Source: Stictocephala bisonia
Lineage: Eukaryota > Arthropoda > Insecta > Hemiptera > Membracidae
DNA: 64,000 nt
Direction of reading: 5' to 3'
Assembly (NCBI GenBank): GCA_035578905.1
Contig: JAQJVL010000201.1
Span: 1,013,778-1,077,777, forward strand
The notes under the pieces: generated by a model
Told to the model about the DNA's origin: nothing
What the model saw: only the letters and a program-made list of their open reading frames with translations
Databases searched by the model: none
Translations under genes and position numbers: made by a program
In this document: positions 35,321 to 50,800 of the stretch, one piece after another
Position numbering within the stretch: position 1 is the first letter of the stretch
Layout: each line of letters opens with the position of its first letter

Positions 35321-35858
35321 CGTACAGTGGTGATGGCCCTCCCACCACCTATACATGTACAGTAGTGATGGCTTCCCACTCACCCATACATGTACAGTGG
35401 TAATGGCCCTCCCACCAACCATACATGTACAGTGGTGATGGCCCTCCCACTCACTCATACACGTACAGCAGTGATGGCCCTCCCACTACCCATACACGTA
35501 CAGTAGTGATGGCCCTCCCACTCACCCATACATTTGCAGTGGTAATGGCCATCTCACCCCCATACACGTACAGTGGTGATGGCCCTCCCACTCACTCATA
35601 CATGTACAGTGGTGATGGCCCTCCCACTACTCATACACGTACAGTGGTGATGGCCCTCCCACCACCTATACGCATACAGTGATGATGGCCCATCCACCCA
35701 CCCATACATGTACAGCGGTGATGGCCCATCCACCCACCCATACACGTACAGTGATGATGGCCCTCCCACCCACCCATACACGTACAGTGGTGATGGCCTT
35801 CCCACCCACCCATACGTACAGCGGTTATGGCCCTCCCATCACCCATTCACATACAGCC
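35321..35858. repeat. 35-36-bp minisatellite array, about 15 units
   Basis: Consensus unit is about (C/T)GTACAGTGGTGATGGCCC followed by TCCCACCCACCCATACA. Units are 35 or 36 bases and drift in sequence. The family differs from the 24.5-kb array mainly in the centre (GGTGATGGCCCTCC versus GGTACTGACCCACC), so the arrays are related but separately homogenised. Apparent reading frames on both strands are repeat artefacts. Confidence 0.93.
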
Positions 35859-35904
35859 ATAACCATGGTTATGTGTAGTTATGTGTACCAAACCATCTAA
35901 ATAC

Positions 35905-38531
35905 GTTTACATTGGAAACAAGTATCTAGATTTGTATGAGATACAAATCAAATTGATAAATCACAATACATTTCCTTATACAAAAGCTCATACTACCTGT
36001 ATGCACATACAAATCACCTCAAACATTTTGTCTGCGCAAAGATTTGCTCATATTTGACATGTATGACTTGATTTTTGTGATTTAAAACAACTTTTTGTAA
36101 CATTTTGTTATGTAGCATTGTTTTTGTTGTTGTTTTTTGTAGTGTTTATTTATTTGCACAAATTAGTCAGTACTTTGTTATTGTTTGATTTTATATTTTT
36201 TTATAAGTTGTATGAATTTATGCAAAATTGTCTAATTGGAACTAAGAAAAAACATTAACATTAATATAAAAAATAATAGAATCTAAAGTTTGGGTTGTAA
36301 ATACCAACTGTACACACATTGTAAAATGAGAAAAGATATTTTCTCATTCAAAATTATTTTCTCACATTATTTTGTCATTCCAGAAATACATTTTCTGGAA
36401 TGCCTTAACTGCTCTGTTGGTGGGATTGATAATAAATGGCATATCATCAAAAACTAATTTAGCAGGGAGCTACCCAAAAATGAAACACGATGATAAGTAT
36501 AAAAACTTATCTTCATCAGACATGTTTAGTTATATAAATAAATAAAAGTTATAAAAGAAGTTAATTCGGCTGTAAACAAACAATATAAACACTTGACTTG
36601 TGTCACAGATAACTAACTTACCCAGATGGCTCACAGTATACGGGAAAAGCGTGCATGCTGTTTAAGGAGTATCTAGGCAACACGCACTATACGACCGTGA
36701 ATTTAGGATACGATGTCACATTGAACAAGTATTAAATCTCAATTATTATTATTATATAATTTTATTGTTCTAGCCATTTTGTATATTGAATTGTATTTAA
36801 GTTATGTGTTTTTTTTTGTACAATATATTTGCATATTTTTTGTTGTTGTACAAAGTTTTGTTAAATTTAATGTAAAAATCTTGAATCTTGTATTTATTAT
36901 TGTAATATTTGTTAGGTATTTATGCAGTGCCTTGCCACCTAACAAAATTGGAAAATGTTGCTTGAAATGGGTCTAGAATTGGCTGTATTTTCACGAGATG
37001 TGCTTTTTATTCCGTGGAAATGACGTACATTACCGAAAAATTTGAAAAAACAATATCACAACTTTAAGTATTTTCGTCATATTTCCGTTAATTTAAATGG
37101 TATTTCAATAATTTTTTTATTTTGATGTGTTTTTTTTGCGCTGAATACAAATTTGATAACTATTTTGGTACATATTACAACTATTTCTCGAGATATAACG
37201 GAAAAACTACTTTCGCGGTGAATGGCGATTAGCGGCCAGTAAGCGATCATTTTATACAACAACTATTAATCACAAAAACCGAAGTCACCTATATTCCCGC
37301 CGGAGTGACGGCTGGCAGTCCGTCATGGAGGCCACACGCAATTTACGAATTTTTGTTGAGAAAATAAGACAATTAGGATAAGTTAGGTTATGTTTGGTTA
37401 GGTCAGTAAAAAAAAGCATATTATGGGATGTAAAAATAATTTTGGTATATATGGTGGTATATATACCACCTTATTTGTATATAAACCACCCACTTCTTGC
37501 CACCAGACAAATTTGGAACATTTTGCTTGAAATTGGTCCAGAATTGACTGCATTTTCACAAGATATACTTTTTATTATGCGGAAATAACGTAATTTACTG
37601 AAAAATTTGAAAACCAATGTCACAACTTCAAGTATTTTTGTCATATTTCTGTCAACTTAAATGGTATTTTAATCATTTTTTATTTAGATGTTTTTTTTGC
37701 GCTGAATACAAATTTGAAAATTATTTTGGGCTATTACAAATATTTCTCGAGATATAACCGAAAAACTACTATCGCGGGGAATCGCGATTAGCGGCCATTA
37801 TGTGATCATTATATACAACAACTATTAATCACAAAAACCGAATTCACCCATATTCCCGCCGGAGTGACGGCCAGCCGTCACGGAGGCCAAACACTTGAAT
37901 TTAACGCAAATTACGAATTTTTTTTGAGAAAATAGACAATTAGGATAAGTTATGTTATGTCAGTAAAAAATGCATTTTTCGAGCTTAAAAAATAATTATA
38001 CAACAAAACCAGTTAGGCCTATATATATTTGTGTCCAGCATAAAAAAACACGAGAAATGAATAAAAAGTTGGGTTTTTTCACTATCTGATTAAAAACTAG
38101 TTTTTCGATTTTTCGGTAAAAACAAGTTTTCAGCGGATAAAATCAAGCTCCTCAAAAGATATACACATATTTCACCACTTTTTCAATAAGACATTGTATT
38201 TTCAGAGGTAGCAAGAAAGTGCATAATTACCTTTTGTTATTAATATGGTTAGTTGAATAAGTTCAATCTGGTAACGCTACCCAGTTGACAGCCACTCGAC
38301 GCGCTTTTAAGCAGACAGTTGACACACTACGAAAAAATTGTTACACTCTTTAGCATGGGAATAAGCTATCTGGGTAGAATTATTTATTTGTGCTTGTATG
38401 AAGTAAGTGTAAACACATGTATATTTTTATCAACTTTTTGACATATATGAGGACTTTGTTTCTCATACAAATCCTGACTACGTCATACACGTGTCTCATA
38501 CAAATCCCGATACTTGTATCCCAATGTAAAC
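35905..38531. mobile_element. Candidate 2.6-kb TIR element without visible transposase
   Basis: GTTTACATTGGAAACAAG then TATCTAGATTTGTATGAGA begins at 35905. On the other strand, 38531 downwards reads GTTTACATTGGGATACAAG then TATCGGGATTTGTATGAGA. These are about 37-bp inverted repeats with one indel and few mismatches. No clear target duplication was found. The interior contains a 561-bp tandem duplication and no convincing open frame. It could be a large MITE, or two inverted copies of another repeat. Confidence 0.5.
36932..37990. repeat. Tandem duplication, offset about 561 bp
   Basis: The run ACCTAACAAAATTGG...TTGCTTGAAAT...GCGCTGAATACAAATTTG (first copy, GCG at 37138) is repeated 561 bases later (GCG at 37699). 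Shared blocks include TTTCTCGAGATATAAC, ATTCCCGCCGGAGTGACGGC and GACAATTAGGATAAGTTA. The copies are roughly nine-tenths alike by eye. Non-coding. Confidence 0.85.
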
Positions 38532-39235
38532 CACCTTAAAAATGATTATGAAAGATGTTATCAATAAGATAGTAGGCCTATATCATGAAAACTGCTTTAT
38601 TTTTATCCAAGCAACAAGGGTTATAAATTTATACTTCATAGAACCTTCTTGTAATTAATAACTTTTATGGTTATGTTCCACTTAAATGTATAAAAAATGT
38701 TAAAACCATATAGCCTAGCTTAAAATCGTTAACTAGCTTACCATTAAATGTGAGAATAAAACATCAAACTAAATATAAATGACACAATTAACTGCAGTTT
38801 TCAAAAATTCAATAATCCATAGTAATCTCATTCTAACTTTTTTATTTCCTGTAAAACCTGATAATCACATTTCTAAGACAAAACTTTATCAACAAATGGA
38901 TCATAGGCTAACAAGACGATAACGAATTTTATGATGACGATGACAATGACTTTACCAATTAACCAATGACCATGACATGACACACTGTTCCCTGTCGCTA
39001 GCGCTAGACTAAAGAAAAACTGCTGACAAAATCATCTGTTTATGTAAAACTACTTACGTAACCAAGAGGAAATATAGCAATTATTAGCAGAAATTATTTT
39101 TCAATAGTACTCTCTGCAGAGTGTATACTTTAAAACTAGGGTACTTCTAGTTCTGGAAGACCCTCCATAACTTTACTTATTTGATACTTGTAAGTAATCC
39201 TGCAGGATTACTTACAAGTATCCTGCAATTCAATT
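38532..39235. other. Non-coding interval
   Basis: AT-rich text without open frames. A small palindrome TACTTGTAAGTAATCCTGCAG/GATTACTTACAAGTA lies at about 39184-39220, at the truncated 5' edge of the following LINE fragment. Confidence 0.45.
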
Positions 39236-39239
39236 TAAG

Positions 39240-39955
39240 AACAATCTTAAATTGAACATTGCTAAATGCGCAGTCATCACCTTTCACCGTTCCTCCGCTC
39301 CTATACTGTTTGATTACATCCTCAATAACTCTGCACTTGATCGTAAAACTTCTATTAGAGATCTTGGAATCGTAATCTCCTACAATCTTGGCCCTGAATC
39401 CCACATTGATACCATTACCTCCAAAGCCTCTTAATCTGGGATTTCTGATCGAAACTTCAAGAAGCGGACTGAGTGTTGCGGCTATGAAGTTTATCTTTAC
39501 TGCTCTTGTGAGGTCAGTGCTTGAATATGGCAGCGTTGTCTGGTCGCCCTATCAAGTTGGTCACATCCAGCAGCTTCAAGGTGTCCAGGATCGCTTCTTG
39601 CGGGTGGTTGGAGTCAAATGTGGATTCGAATACAGAACTGTGCCATTGAATGATTTGGAGATTTCATTGGGCCTGAACTCTCTTGTGAAGCGTAGACAAC
39701 TTTTAGATGTGGTTTTTCTCCATAAACTAATTAACGGAGACGTAAATTGTCAGAACTGCTCAGGCGGATCGACTTCCGAGTGCCTCATCAGACCAGGTCA
39801 CTTCACACTTTCTGTCGTCGTGTCTACTCAACCAACTTTGTACATCACAGCACTATCCCGAGACTTCACAGACTTGGAAACCTCGTCTCCTTCCAGCATG
39901 ACTTTTTCAGTGATAGTGTTATGCACCTGAAAAAATATTTTCTTTTGTTGTAGAC
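39240..39955 (+). pseudogene. Non-LTR RT C-terminal fragment (second LINE type)
   Basis: LNIAKCAVITFHR and IRDLGIVISYNLGPESHI (thumb region), then LEYGSVVWSPYQVGHIQQLQ and DRFLRVVGVK, then LEISLGLNSLVKRRQLLDVV are typical of the RT connection and C-terminus of Jockey-type LINEs. A frameshift near 39395-39430 and another near 39760 (continuing as LLRRIDFRVPHQTRS) break the frame. A long AT-rich 3' UTR follows to about 40350 (GTGAATAAATATATAAATAAAT). The fragment at 16020-16420 is a relative. Confidence 0.8.
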
Positions 39956-40546
39956 ATTAGTGACCTGGCTTCACAGTAAAATTTATATATATTTTCTATT
40001 TTTGTTTTTTTCTCTTTTTTCCTTTTTTCTTTTCTACATGCATACATTTGATTCTGTTTTTCTCTCTTATTGTAATTTATTCCTATGTATGTATATGTGT
40101 ATGTGCGGGTGGATGTATGTATTGTATAATAATTAATATTACTGTTACTGTTTATATCGTTGCTATGCTATTATTGTTATTCTCTATATAGTCTATTCTA
40201 TATGTATTGTTATGTAATAGTATTTTCTTTCGGCTATTGTACTAATAATTTATAATGTGGATCATTTTCATTAGCCTATTGTTGGACATAAGAATATCTG
40301 ATTGTTTTTTTCCATGTACTAATGGTGTTACCGTGAATAAATATATAAATAAATCCCACTTGAATCGCATAATGCGACGTGATTGTCAGGTTAGTGGGTC
40401 ATTAATTAATCAGCCACAGCGAACATGTCCTCCAAACTGTAGTAGGCTACTCATACATGAGTATTTTATAATTTTCTACTCTTAGTTACATGTTAATAGC
40501 TTTTGGAAGCTTACTATACATTTTAATACTATTGTAGTATGGGCTT
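39956..40546. other. 3' UTR of the preceding LINE and unassigned AT-rich DNA
   Basis: Long T-rich runs (39990-40060) and (TATG)-like text lead to an AATAAA-rich tail at 40333-40355, which probably ends the LINE. The remainder is short unassigned sequence up to the hAT target site. Confidence 0.5.
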
Positions 40547-40814
40547 CTCCTAGCCAGGACCGTCCCTAGCGTTGGTCAAAAAGGAGACGGGGCAAAAGAG
40601 GTCTTAGCGCCCCCTCCCTTCTCGTAGAAAAAACATAGATTATGGGGGGGACCTGTTGGAACGGATCACCGAAAGTTGAAAAATAAGCTTCCATTAACTT
40701 TTTTTTTTAGAATAAAGAAACTTGATTCTTTTGGTGGGGCAGTCATATCTCTCCGATAGGTCTCAAATGACAAAAGTAGACTTTTCGATAAAAACAGAAT
40801 CAGAAAATCTTCTT

Positions 40815-41129
40815 AGGGTGTATTACACGCGAGGAAAAATTAAGTTTAACAAGCAAACAGGTAAAAATAATATAAACACGATAAACAGCATGGTGGCGCT
40901 GGCAGGGAAAACGGTGCGCATGCGCAGTATGCTAAGTTGGCGTGGAGACCTGTTACACGTGGGACGTGCTTGTGGGCAAGTCACAAATATCAAACCAATT
41001 GGATGTTCACGAGCATGTCTACATCAGCATATCTATGTCCAAAATCCCCTATGTTACACGGGAGAACTTGCTCGTGAACATGCTGATATGGACATGCTCT
41101 TGAACATGAACTCGCGTGTAATACACCCT
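40815..41129. mobile_element. MITE with 19-bp TIRs, PIF/Harbinger-like
   Basis: AGGGTGTATTACACGCGAG (40815-40833) is the exact reverse complement of CTCGCGTGTAATACACCCT (41111-41129). Flanking trinucleotides are TTA-like on the left and TTG on the right, close to the 3-bp TWA target of PIF/Harbinger elements, but the assignment is an inference. Internal inverted segments (GTTCACGAGCA near 41005 and TGCTCGTGAAC near 41070) make it foldback-prone. It is nested in the hAT element. Confidence 0.7.
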
Positions 41130-41164
41130 TGAGGACAAAACCACAAAAACAGTCACATTCAAAC

Positions 41165-42080
41165 AGTTCACATACAAGGATCCATTATATTTATTTTATT
41201 ATCAATAACATTATCTGACTACCTTCCTGGCAAACCCCGTACTATTTTCAAAGATGATAATTTCATTTTAACCTCTCATAAAAAATTAAATAACTTAGAA
41301 CATAAAGAATTCTTCCTTAACAGTAAAGCCACTCCTCAAAAATTTCTCAAGCATCAATCCCCGCATAAATCTTCAAAACCCCGATATCTTCACATCATGG
41401 CAAAATAGAAAAAATTAAAAAAAAATACTAATCAGATTAAGTTCACAAAGTACAATCTATGTACAACTGTGAAACTTCCTTCCGTTGAACTTGATAAGAA
41501 CGTGAACGAGGAATCACAGTTTGTTGATTACTTTGGAGTGGTGGTGGTCTCAGGTGGAACGACCATGTTGATATATAATTGTCAAAACAACTTACTGCCA
41601 ACACATTTGTTCTGAAAAGCATTTCTTCCCTAAATAACATTGTTTTGTCAAAGCTGGGTTACTTTGGCTTCATAAGCTACTCAATCGTACTCTGGAGCAT
41701 ATATTTTTACAATAGGCTAATATTTTTTTCTTCAAAAAAGATCTGTAGGATATAATAACCAACAGTATGATGTCAAATTAATTTTAAAAAACTGAGCTTA
41801 CTAACCGCACCTGCTATCTACAAGTTTGAAAATGTCCTAAGTTAAAGAACAACAGCTTGTAAAGAAACGTCAGCATTCCACAACACCAGAAACGTCAGTC
41901 CTTCAATGTATCAAAATTTTAAACTCTTTTAAAACAAACCTGAGTATGTTACACTCTTAATTACCTGAGATAGACGAATTTTAAGAGTTCAAAAGGAGGT
42001 TTAAAAAATGTTTGATTGAACATTGCTTTTATCAAATACCTAGTTACATAAAGCGACCTTTTACCAATTTTAATCAATAT
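41165..42080 (+). pseudogene. Old LINE RT remnant nested in the hAT element
   Basis: Frames give ELDKNVNEESQFVDYFG-like text (about 41490), AGLLWLHKLLNRTLEHIFLQ (about 41650-41710), LLTAPAIYKFENVLS (about 41800-41835) and CLIEHCFYQIPSYIKR (about 42011-42055), matching the order of the LINE RT connection and C-terminus (compare FLIEKC.YSVDE ends elsewhere in the window). Stops and frameshifts occur every few tens of codons. Confidence 0.6.
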
Positions 42081-42559
42081 AATTAGTCCGTCGACTCCTA
42101 AATTAGAAATAAAATGTGATTGTGATAATGACAATTAACTAATATAGTAAACAAATAATACCGATGTTGTACAGATAATCTAAAGGTAACAGATGTATAC
42201 ACATCATAATGGCGAAGACAGGATTCTTTAGTATCAAGGGTGGTTCACCTTTGATACGCCGGCTGCCGACCGATAGTGGTTCGACAGCAGCAGCAGTCTG
42301 TAAGTAGTGTATAAAAATGTGCATAGTGTACAATGACTGCAATGCTGGTCATTGTCTAGACATGCTCTAAGAGGAGATTGATTGTAATTTAATTCCTCGT
42401 CAGTGGTGAGAATTAGTGTTTATATTAATTGTTAAGGGCTTTTCTTTAACCACTTCATAAAATGTTTTCATAACTTATTCACAAAAATTAAGCGCCCCCT
42501 AGGCCGCCACGCCCGGGGCGGCCGCCTCATTCCCCCCTTCGGACGGCCCTGCTCCTAGC

Positions 42560-45536
<2,977 letters not shown>

Positions 45537-45540
45537 ATAA

Positions 45541-47880
45541 AAAAGTTAAACCTGTCATTTATTAATTAAGTAGTATTAACTGTCACAATTATTTATTATT
45601 TTTCTAGTAACAAGGTTAAGTCAGGTTGTAAACATCAATTTAAATTTCAGATGATTTTATTTCATTTTTTTTTTTTTTACTAACCATACGGCACACACTG
45701 ACTCGGCGGCTCCCCCCCACTACAATTAGTCTACTGCACATCGCCTGGCCAAATACCTCGGTAAACCTCGCGAGTTGTACTTGGTATTATAATGTGTTAT
45801 TATGTTATAATTTTAAGCAATTATTATTTGTGTCTAATCTTTAGTAAGAAAAATAACATAAAATTATATAGAAATAGAATACCAAATAATTTAACACTTA
45901 TATGAATTTATAGAATGTAGGTACTGTTAGTAAATAAGTAATGTACAAGTTTTTATTGAATGCAGGCCGTAATTTAATTGTATAATTACTCGTGAGTAAC
46001 TTTGTGAAGAGTATTAATTTTAATCTCTGTAAAGTTAGACAGCTGTTGTAATTAAATCAATATTTAAATTATAACACCTGTGACTAAGTTACTAATAATT
46101 ACATAACAAGTAATAATATAAACACAATTGCACTAATATTTGCAATAAGCAACGCTTTCGATACAAAAAGAAGGCAGCGATAACTCAACTCCCCAATCAG
46201 CTGATCAGCATCGGTAGCCAATGGCTAGTACGAAGCCACGAATGCGTATGCATTATCCTTCCCCTCCGCTAACCACCAAGTATTTGAAAAGTAACGGTTT
46301 CGACAGCTCAAGATATTCTGTGGCTACTGCACTTGTGTATTCTTAGTTACGTTATTTGTAAATTTGTTTCTAATAAGTTCATGATATTGTTAAGAATCGT
46401 TGAGGCTAGCCTATTTAAAAATAACATTGTGTTATATTAAGATTTTATTTCATCTCTGTGAATACAACCCAAATATATTATTATTATTTACCGTACTTAG
46501 TTTTTAGGACAATTGTCAATGCATTTATTTTTATGCCAACGACAAATAATGAGTCTTGATTCTAATTCGTATTCTATACATCTAACTACATTCTGAGCTT
46601 TTAATCACATTTCACTTCCTATATACACAAGCATTTTCAAAGCTATCTTCCTTCCACAAAATATTTTTCAATGCTGATGCACCCTTCTTCGTACCGTTGG
46701 ATTTTCTTTCAGTTGCTGGATACATTGGGAAGATCCCCGATCATTTGAGTTATAAAGTATATTTTCACAGATAAGTTTGATATTTGTAAGTATGGTTCGC
46801 GTTAGTCATAATAGAGCATTGAGATGCTCGTATCTGATACAATCTGGTGACAAATTAATCAGATGTACTAGAAAGATCTGGCAATACATGTAGTGGTGCA
46901 TGTTCAAAAAAAATCAGAAGCATTAACCATATAATTATCTAAAACACGTAGGTAATAGTATTATTATAGCACCTGACTTCCTCATTAAGAGTTTTGTTCT
47001 GTTAAACAGATAAGACGAAATAAAACTAAACCAAATTTACTCTATGTAAAGACGAATTCATATTTTATTTAGAAAAAAAATATTGTATCAGTAATCTTTA
47101 AAGAAACAAAATATGTTAAACCACTTGTCATCTGTATAAGCCTCTATTTATTTTATTATTTTTCAAAGTTACTAAAAATTTCAAAAATGGTTTCTGTCTG
47201 CACAAAAGGATAAAGGACAAATTCAGCCAATGTTTGATCAATATATTCGATTCCAGCTTTGTAAAAGATTACTGAATATTGTTTATAAACAGGAAAGTGA
47301 GTATTTTGTATATTTTGACTACTTTTTGGCATGGTGTAATGCAGGGATGCTCAACCATGCGTGCCATAAATGTCATTATAATAAACATATTAAACGATTT
47401 TGAAGAAAGCCACCCTTGAAGATCCTTTTGTGACCGAAGAGGGGCAATCACTCAGGTAGACTAAATTGGAATATTACGGCACTGATGTTTTAGCTACATA
47501 TATATATGTTTAAATCAACTCAGTATGTGAAAAAGGTGGTTTAGGTGAATGTTAGGAGGTATTCGGTGGTTGAGTTTGAGCAGGGTTCCAGAGGGTTCAT
47601 GAGTAGGTAAATATTGACAGTTTTAGGCTCACTTTTCTGCGGTTTACCAACCCTGTGAGAATTTTTCCTCTACTTCCCACCGAATTCCCAAATTTTTCTC
47701 TTCTTTCGATTTTAATACTATAACAAATGCATTATTTCATATATACACTATATAAAATGCATTATGATATATATATTAGAGTTTGAACTTTGGCTATATA
47801 CTGAACTATATAACATTTTTTTAAATTACTAATAATAATTACTCCTTTTTAACTAAATTAAATAGTATTCTAACCTAACC
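45541..47880. other. Non-coding interval before the Maverick
   Basis: AT-rich DNA with a GC-richer patch at 45680-45775 and another at 46160-46260. At 47342 CAGGGATGCTCAACC resembles a hAT-type terminus, but no partner end was found. The left terminus of the Maverick should lie somewhere in 47.4-47.88 kb but could not be recognised. Confidence 0.45.
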
Positions 47881-50800
47881 ATGAAATCCTACTCATTCGC
47901 TTTGAACGATGGCCTCTTTACCATTTGTCGTAAGTTTAGCACTTGCGGTAAAGACAATCTAACAGTTTTAACTGAAAATAAGCATAAAGTCCTTTCTGAA
48001 TGATCCTTTCAACATAACAGGCTCGGAGGAATTAAATGGTATATTTCTGTTCAAATTAAATTCACCAAAACTGTAAATAACGAAGAAATTTCCACTTCTT
48101 CTTTCTTTCGCGGTAAAACTAGACCTCGGCTACTTTGCGATTCTGTCGATACTCAATATTCTGAAGCAAGATTTTAGAAAGAGTGGGCAAATGGGTAAGT
48201 CAAGGTATTGAGTGGGTTCTTGAAAATGTCTCACTTTTAGATCTTTGAATTGTTAAATATCAACCTTTAGACGCTTCTTCTTACACACCCACTCCTAAAA
48301 AAATTTCCCACTCTACTAAGGGAATTGTAAATATAACAAATGATGATAATAAATGCTTCTACTACTCTGTATTTGCTCAGTTATATCCCGACCAAAATAG
48401 AAGAGTTAGTTATTACATAAAACTTGAAAATAAATTAAATATGTCTGGTATTAGCTATCCTGTAAAATTAACTGATCTTGATACATTTGAAAAATTAAAT
48501 CCTTCTATTTCTGTAAATATATTAGGTTATGAAAAAGACGAAGTCTATCCTATTAGAATCACTAAAGAAAAGTTCACTATTCCCCATGTATATATATTAC
48601 TTTTGTTTAATGACACGACTACTCACTACTGTTCGATTACAAACTTGTTCCGACTGTTATCTCAGTTGACTAAACATGATGGTGCTATGTTCTACTGTAT
48701 ACCGCCTACACAGATTTTCTAGCCAAGACCTACTTACCAATCACTTACCTTTGTGCTCACCTCATGGAGCACAAGGGACTTGACTACCCACTGAGGACGA
48801 AAAGGTCATGTACTTTAAAAACTATACTCTCACACATCTCTAATACATCTTTGGACGAACTTGTGAAAAACCTACAGTCTGATGATACTTAAAACTTTAA
48901 AAATTTGAAACAATGTATGGGTGATACACACTTGGACTTAATACTACGTAAAGGTGTGTTCTCTACACTTACACGACAGACGAATCTAAATTCCACGAGA
49001 CTAAACTTCCTCCTAAGGAGGCTTTCTTTAACGACTTGACAGAAACACCTATACCTGACGAAGACTATACACATGCACAGACTATGTGGAATTGTGGATC
49101 ACCTTTGGCATATATTCAATGGAACAGTACTACGACTTATACCTAGACAGACGTTTTACTACTAGCTGACATCTTTGAAAATTTCAGAAATATTAGCATG
49201 ACAAACTAAAGTATTGACCCGTGTAACGTTTACTCATTTCCTGGATTGGCATGGTATGCCATGTTGAAAATGACCGACGTAAGACTCGACTTACTGACAG
49301 ACATATACCAACACTTGATTGTTGAGTCTGGGATCCGAGGCGGTGTCTCCATGACACCCAATCGCGTTGCCAAGGCTAACAATCCTTACCTACCCGACGT
49401 TGACTCCATTAAACCCACAAATTACTTGATTTACCTTGACTGTAATAACTTATATGGTACATCCATGGTCCAAAGGCTCCCAAGATCCGACTTTACTTGG
49501 CTAACTGAACAGGAGATAGAATCTTTAGACTCTACAAAAGTACCGGACGACGCTGAGACTGGTTACACACTCGAGGTGGACTTGCACTATCTACAGGACT
49601 AACACTCAGACTATCCACTAGCTCCTGAACGGAAAATTGTTACTAAAGACATGTTATCCACATACTGTAGGGACTTACTAGACGAACTTAATTTTAAACC
49701 TCCAAAGGCAGAAAAAATACTAACTACATTGTGTGACAAGACTAAGTATGTGTTAAATTACAGAAACTTAAAATTTTACTTACAACTCTGACTTGTTCTC
49801 ACCAAAATCCACAGACATCTTCCTTTTAACAATCTGCATGGTTAGTCCCATTTATTAACTAAAACTTTGAAAAGATTTATTTAAACTCATAAACAATGCT
49901 ACTTACGGTAAATCAATTGAAAAAGTAGGATCTAGGATTGATTTCGAGTTAGTAAATGATGAAAAACAATTGCTCAAATGGACAGCTAGTCCCAGACTTA
50001 AACACTTTTTTTCATACAACAATGATTTGGCTGGACGTTCTTTGAAAAAAACAATCAATTTTTCTAAGCAGACCCATTTATGTTGGATTTACAGTCTTGG
50101 CCATTTCAAAATTAATAATGTAGAACTTTCATTACAACTGGGCAATTGCAAAGTACGGAAATAAAATTAAACTTTGTATGACTGATTCTTTATTTACAAT
50201 GTACGAGGCGCGTTTTTAAAGTAAGTACCGTTTTGGAATCCCGACGCTGTAGCGCTGCGGTCAGCGTTCAGCGCATGCGTGCTGGGTACTACTATCTATT
50301 GGCAAGCTACAGTCACCGGTACGGATCCAATCAACTGTATTTAAGGTCACTTATGACTGTTTAAAATTCCTCCTCCGGTTAAAAATGCCACCGACTGTAA
50401 ATTATGAGCTGTGTACATTTTCATAACGCCAAGGGTTTGGACGCAGCTGATACTCATCGTGAAAGTGTCACAGTGACAATAAATTTGGTTTTACAAATCA
50501 TAACTATCACGATTCTAATGGTCTAGGAATGTGAGAGAACTGGTTAAAAGTGTTTGTGTGATTATCATGAAACATTTGTTTTTGTGATTATCCGTCAGCA
50601 TTTTGGGAACCTACCGTAAGCATAACGTTCTGTACTTCAAACGGTCTGTCACAATTTCAATAATAGCACTTCTTGACACTTGAAGACTACCGGTACATAA
50701 TGATGCATTTGTAAAGCGTCTGTTTTCTCTGACTTTTTTCATCAACCTTTTGCAACAAGTCATCAGTAATGTGTGAAGGTTTCCGACTTCGTTCATCATC

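Larger units (their letters stand above)
40547..42559. mobile_element. hAT-type element with perfect 8-bp target duplication (1997 bp)
   Basis: CTCCTAGC occurs at 40547-40554 and 42552-42559, directly flanking the ends. The left end is CAGGACCGTCCCTAGCG and the right end on the other strand is CAGGGCCGTCCGAAGG. An 8-bp duplication with CAGGGCCGTCC-type TIRs is characteristic of hAT elements. No hAT transposase is visible. The interior instead holds a nested MITE (40815-41129) and an old LINE RT remnant (about 41165-42080). The right subterminal region is strikingly GC-rich (CGCCCGGGGCGGCCGCC, about 42510). Confidence 0.88.

Noticed and set aside
23588..35858. CRISPR array
   Set aside because: Repeats are directly tandem with no unique spacers, and the genome is eukaryotic.
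35425..35900. Four repeat-protein frames over the 35-kb minisatellite
   Set aside because: Same artefact as at 24.5 kb; units of 35 bp shift the frame repeatedly.
47342..47460. hAT terminus (CAGGGATGCTCAACC)
   Set aside because: No partner terminus or 8-bp duplication found nearby; may be a truncated end but cannot be supported.
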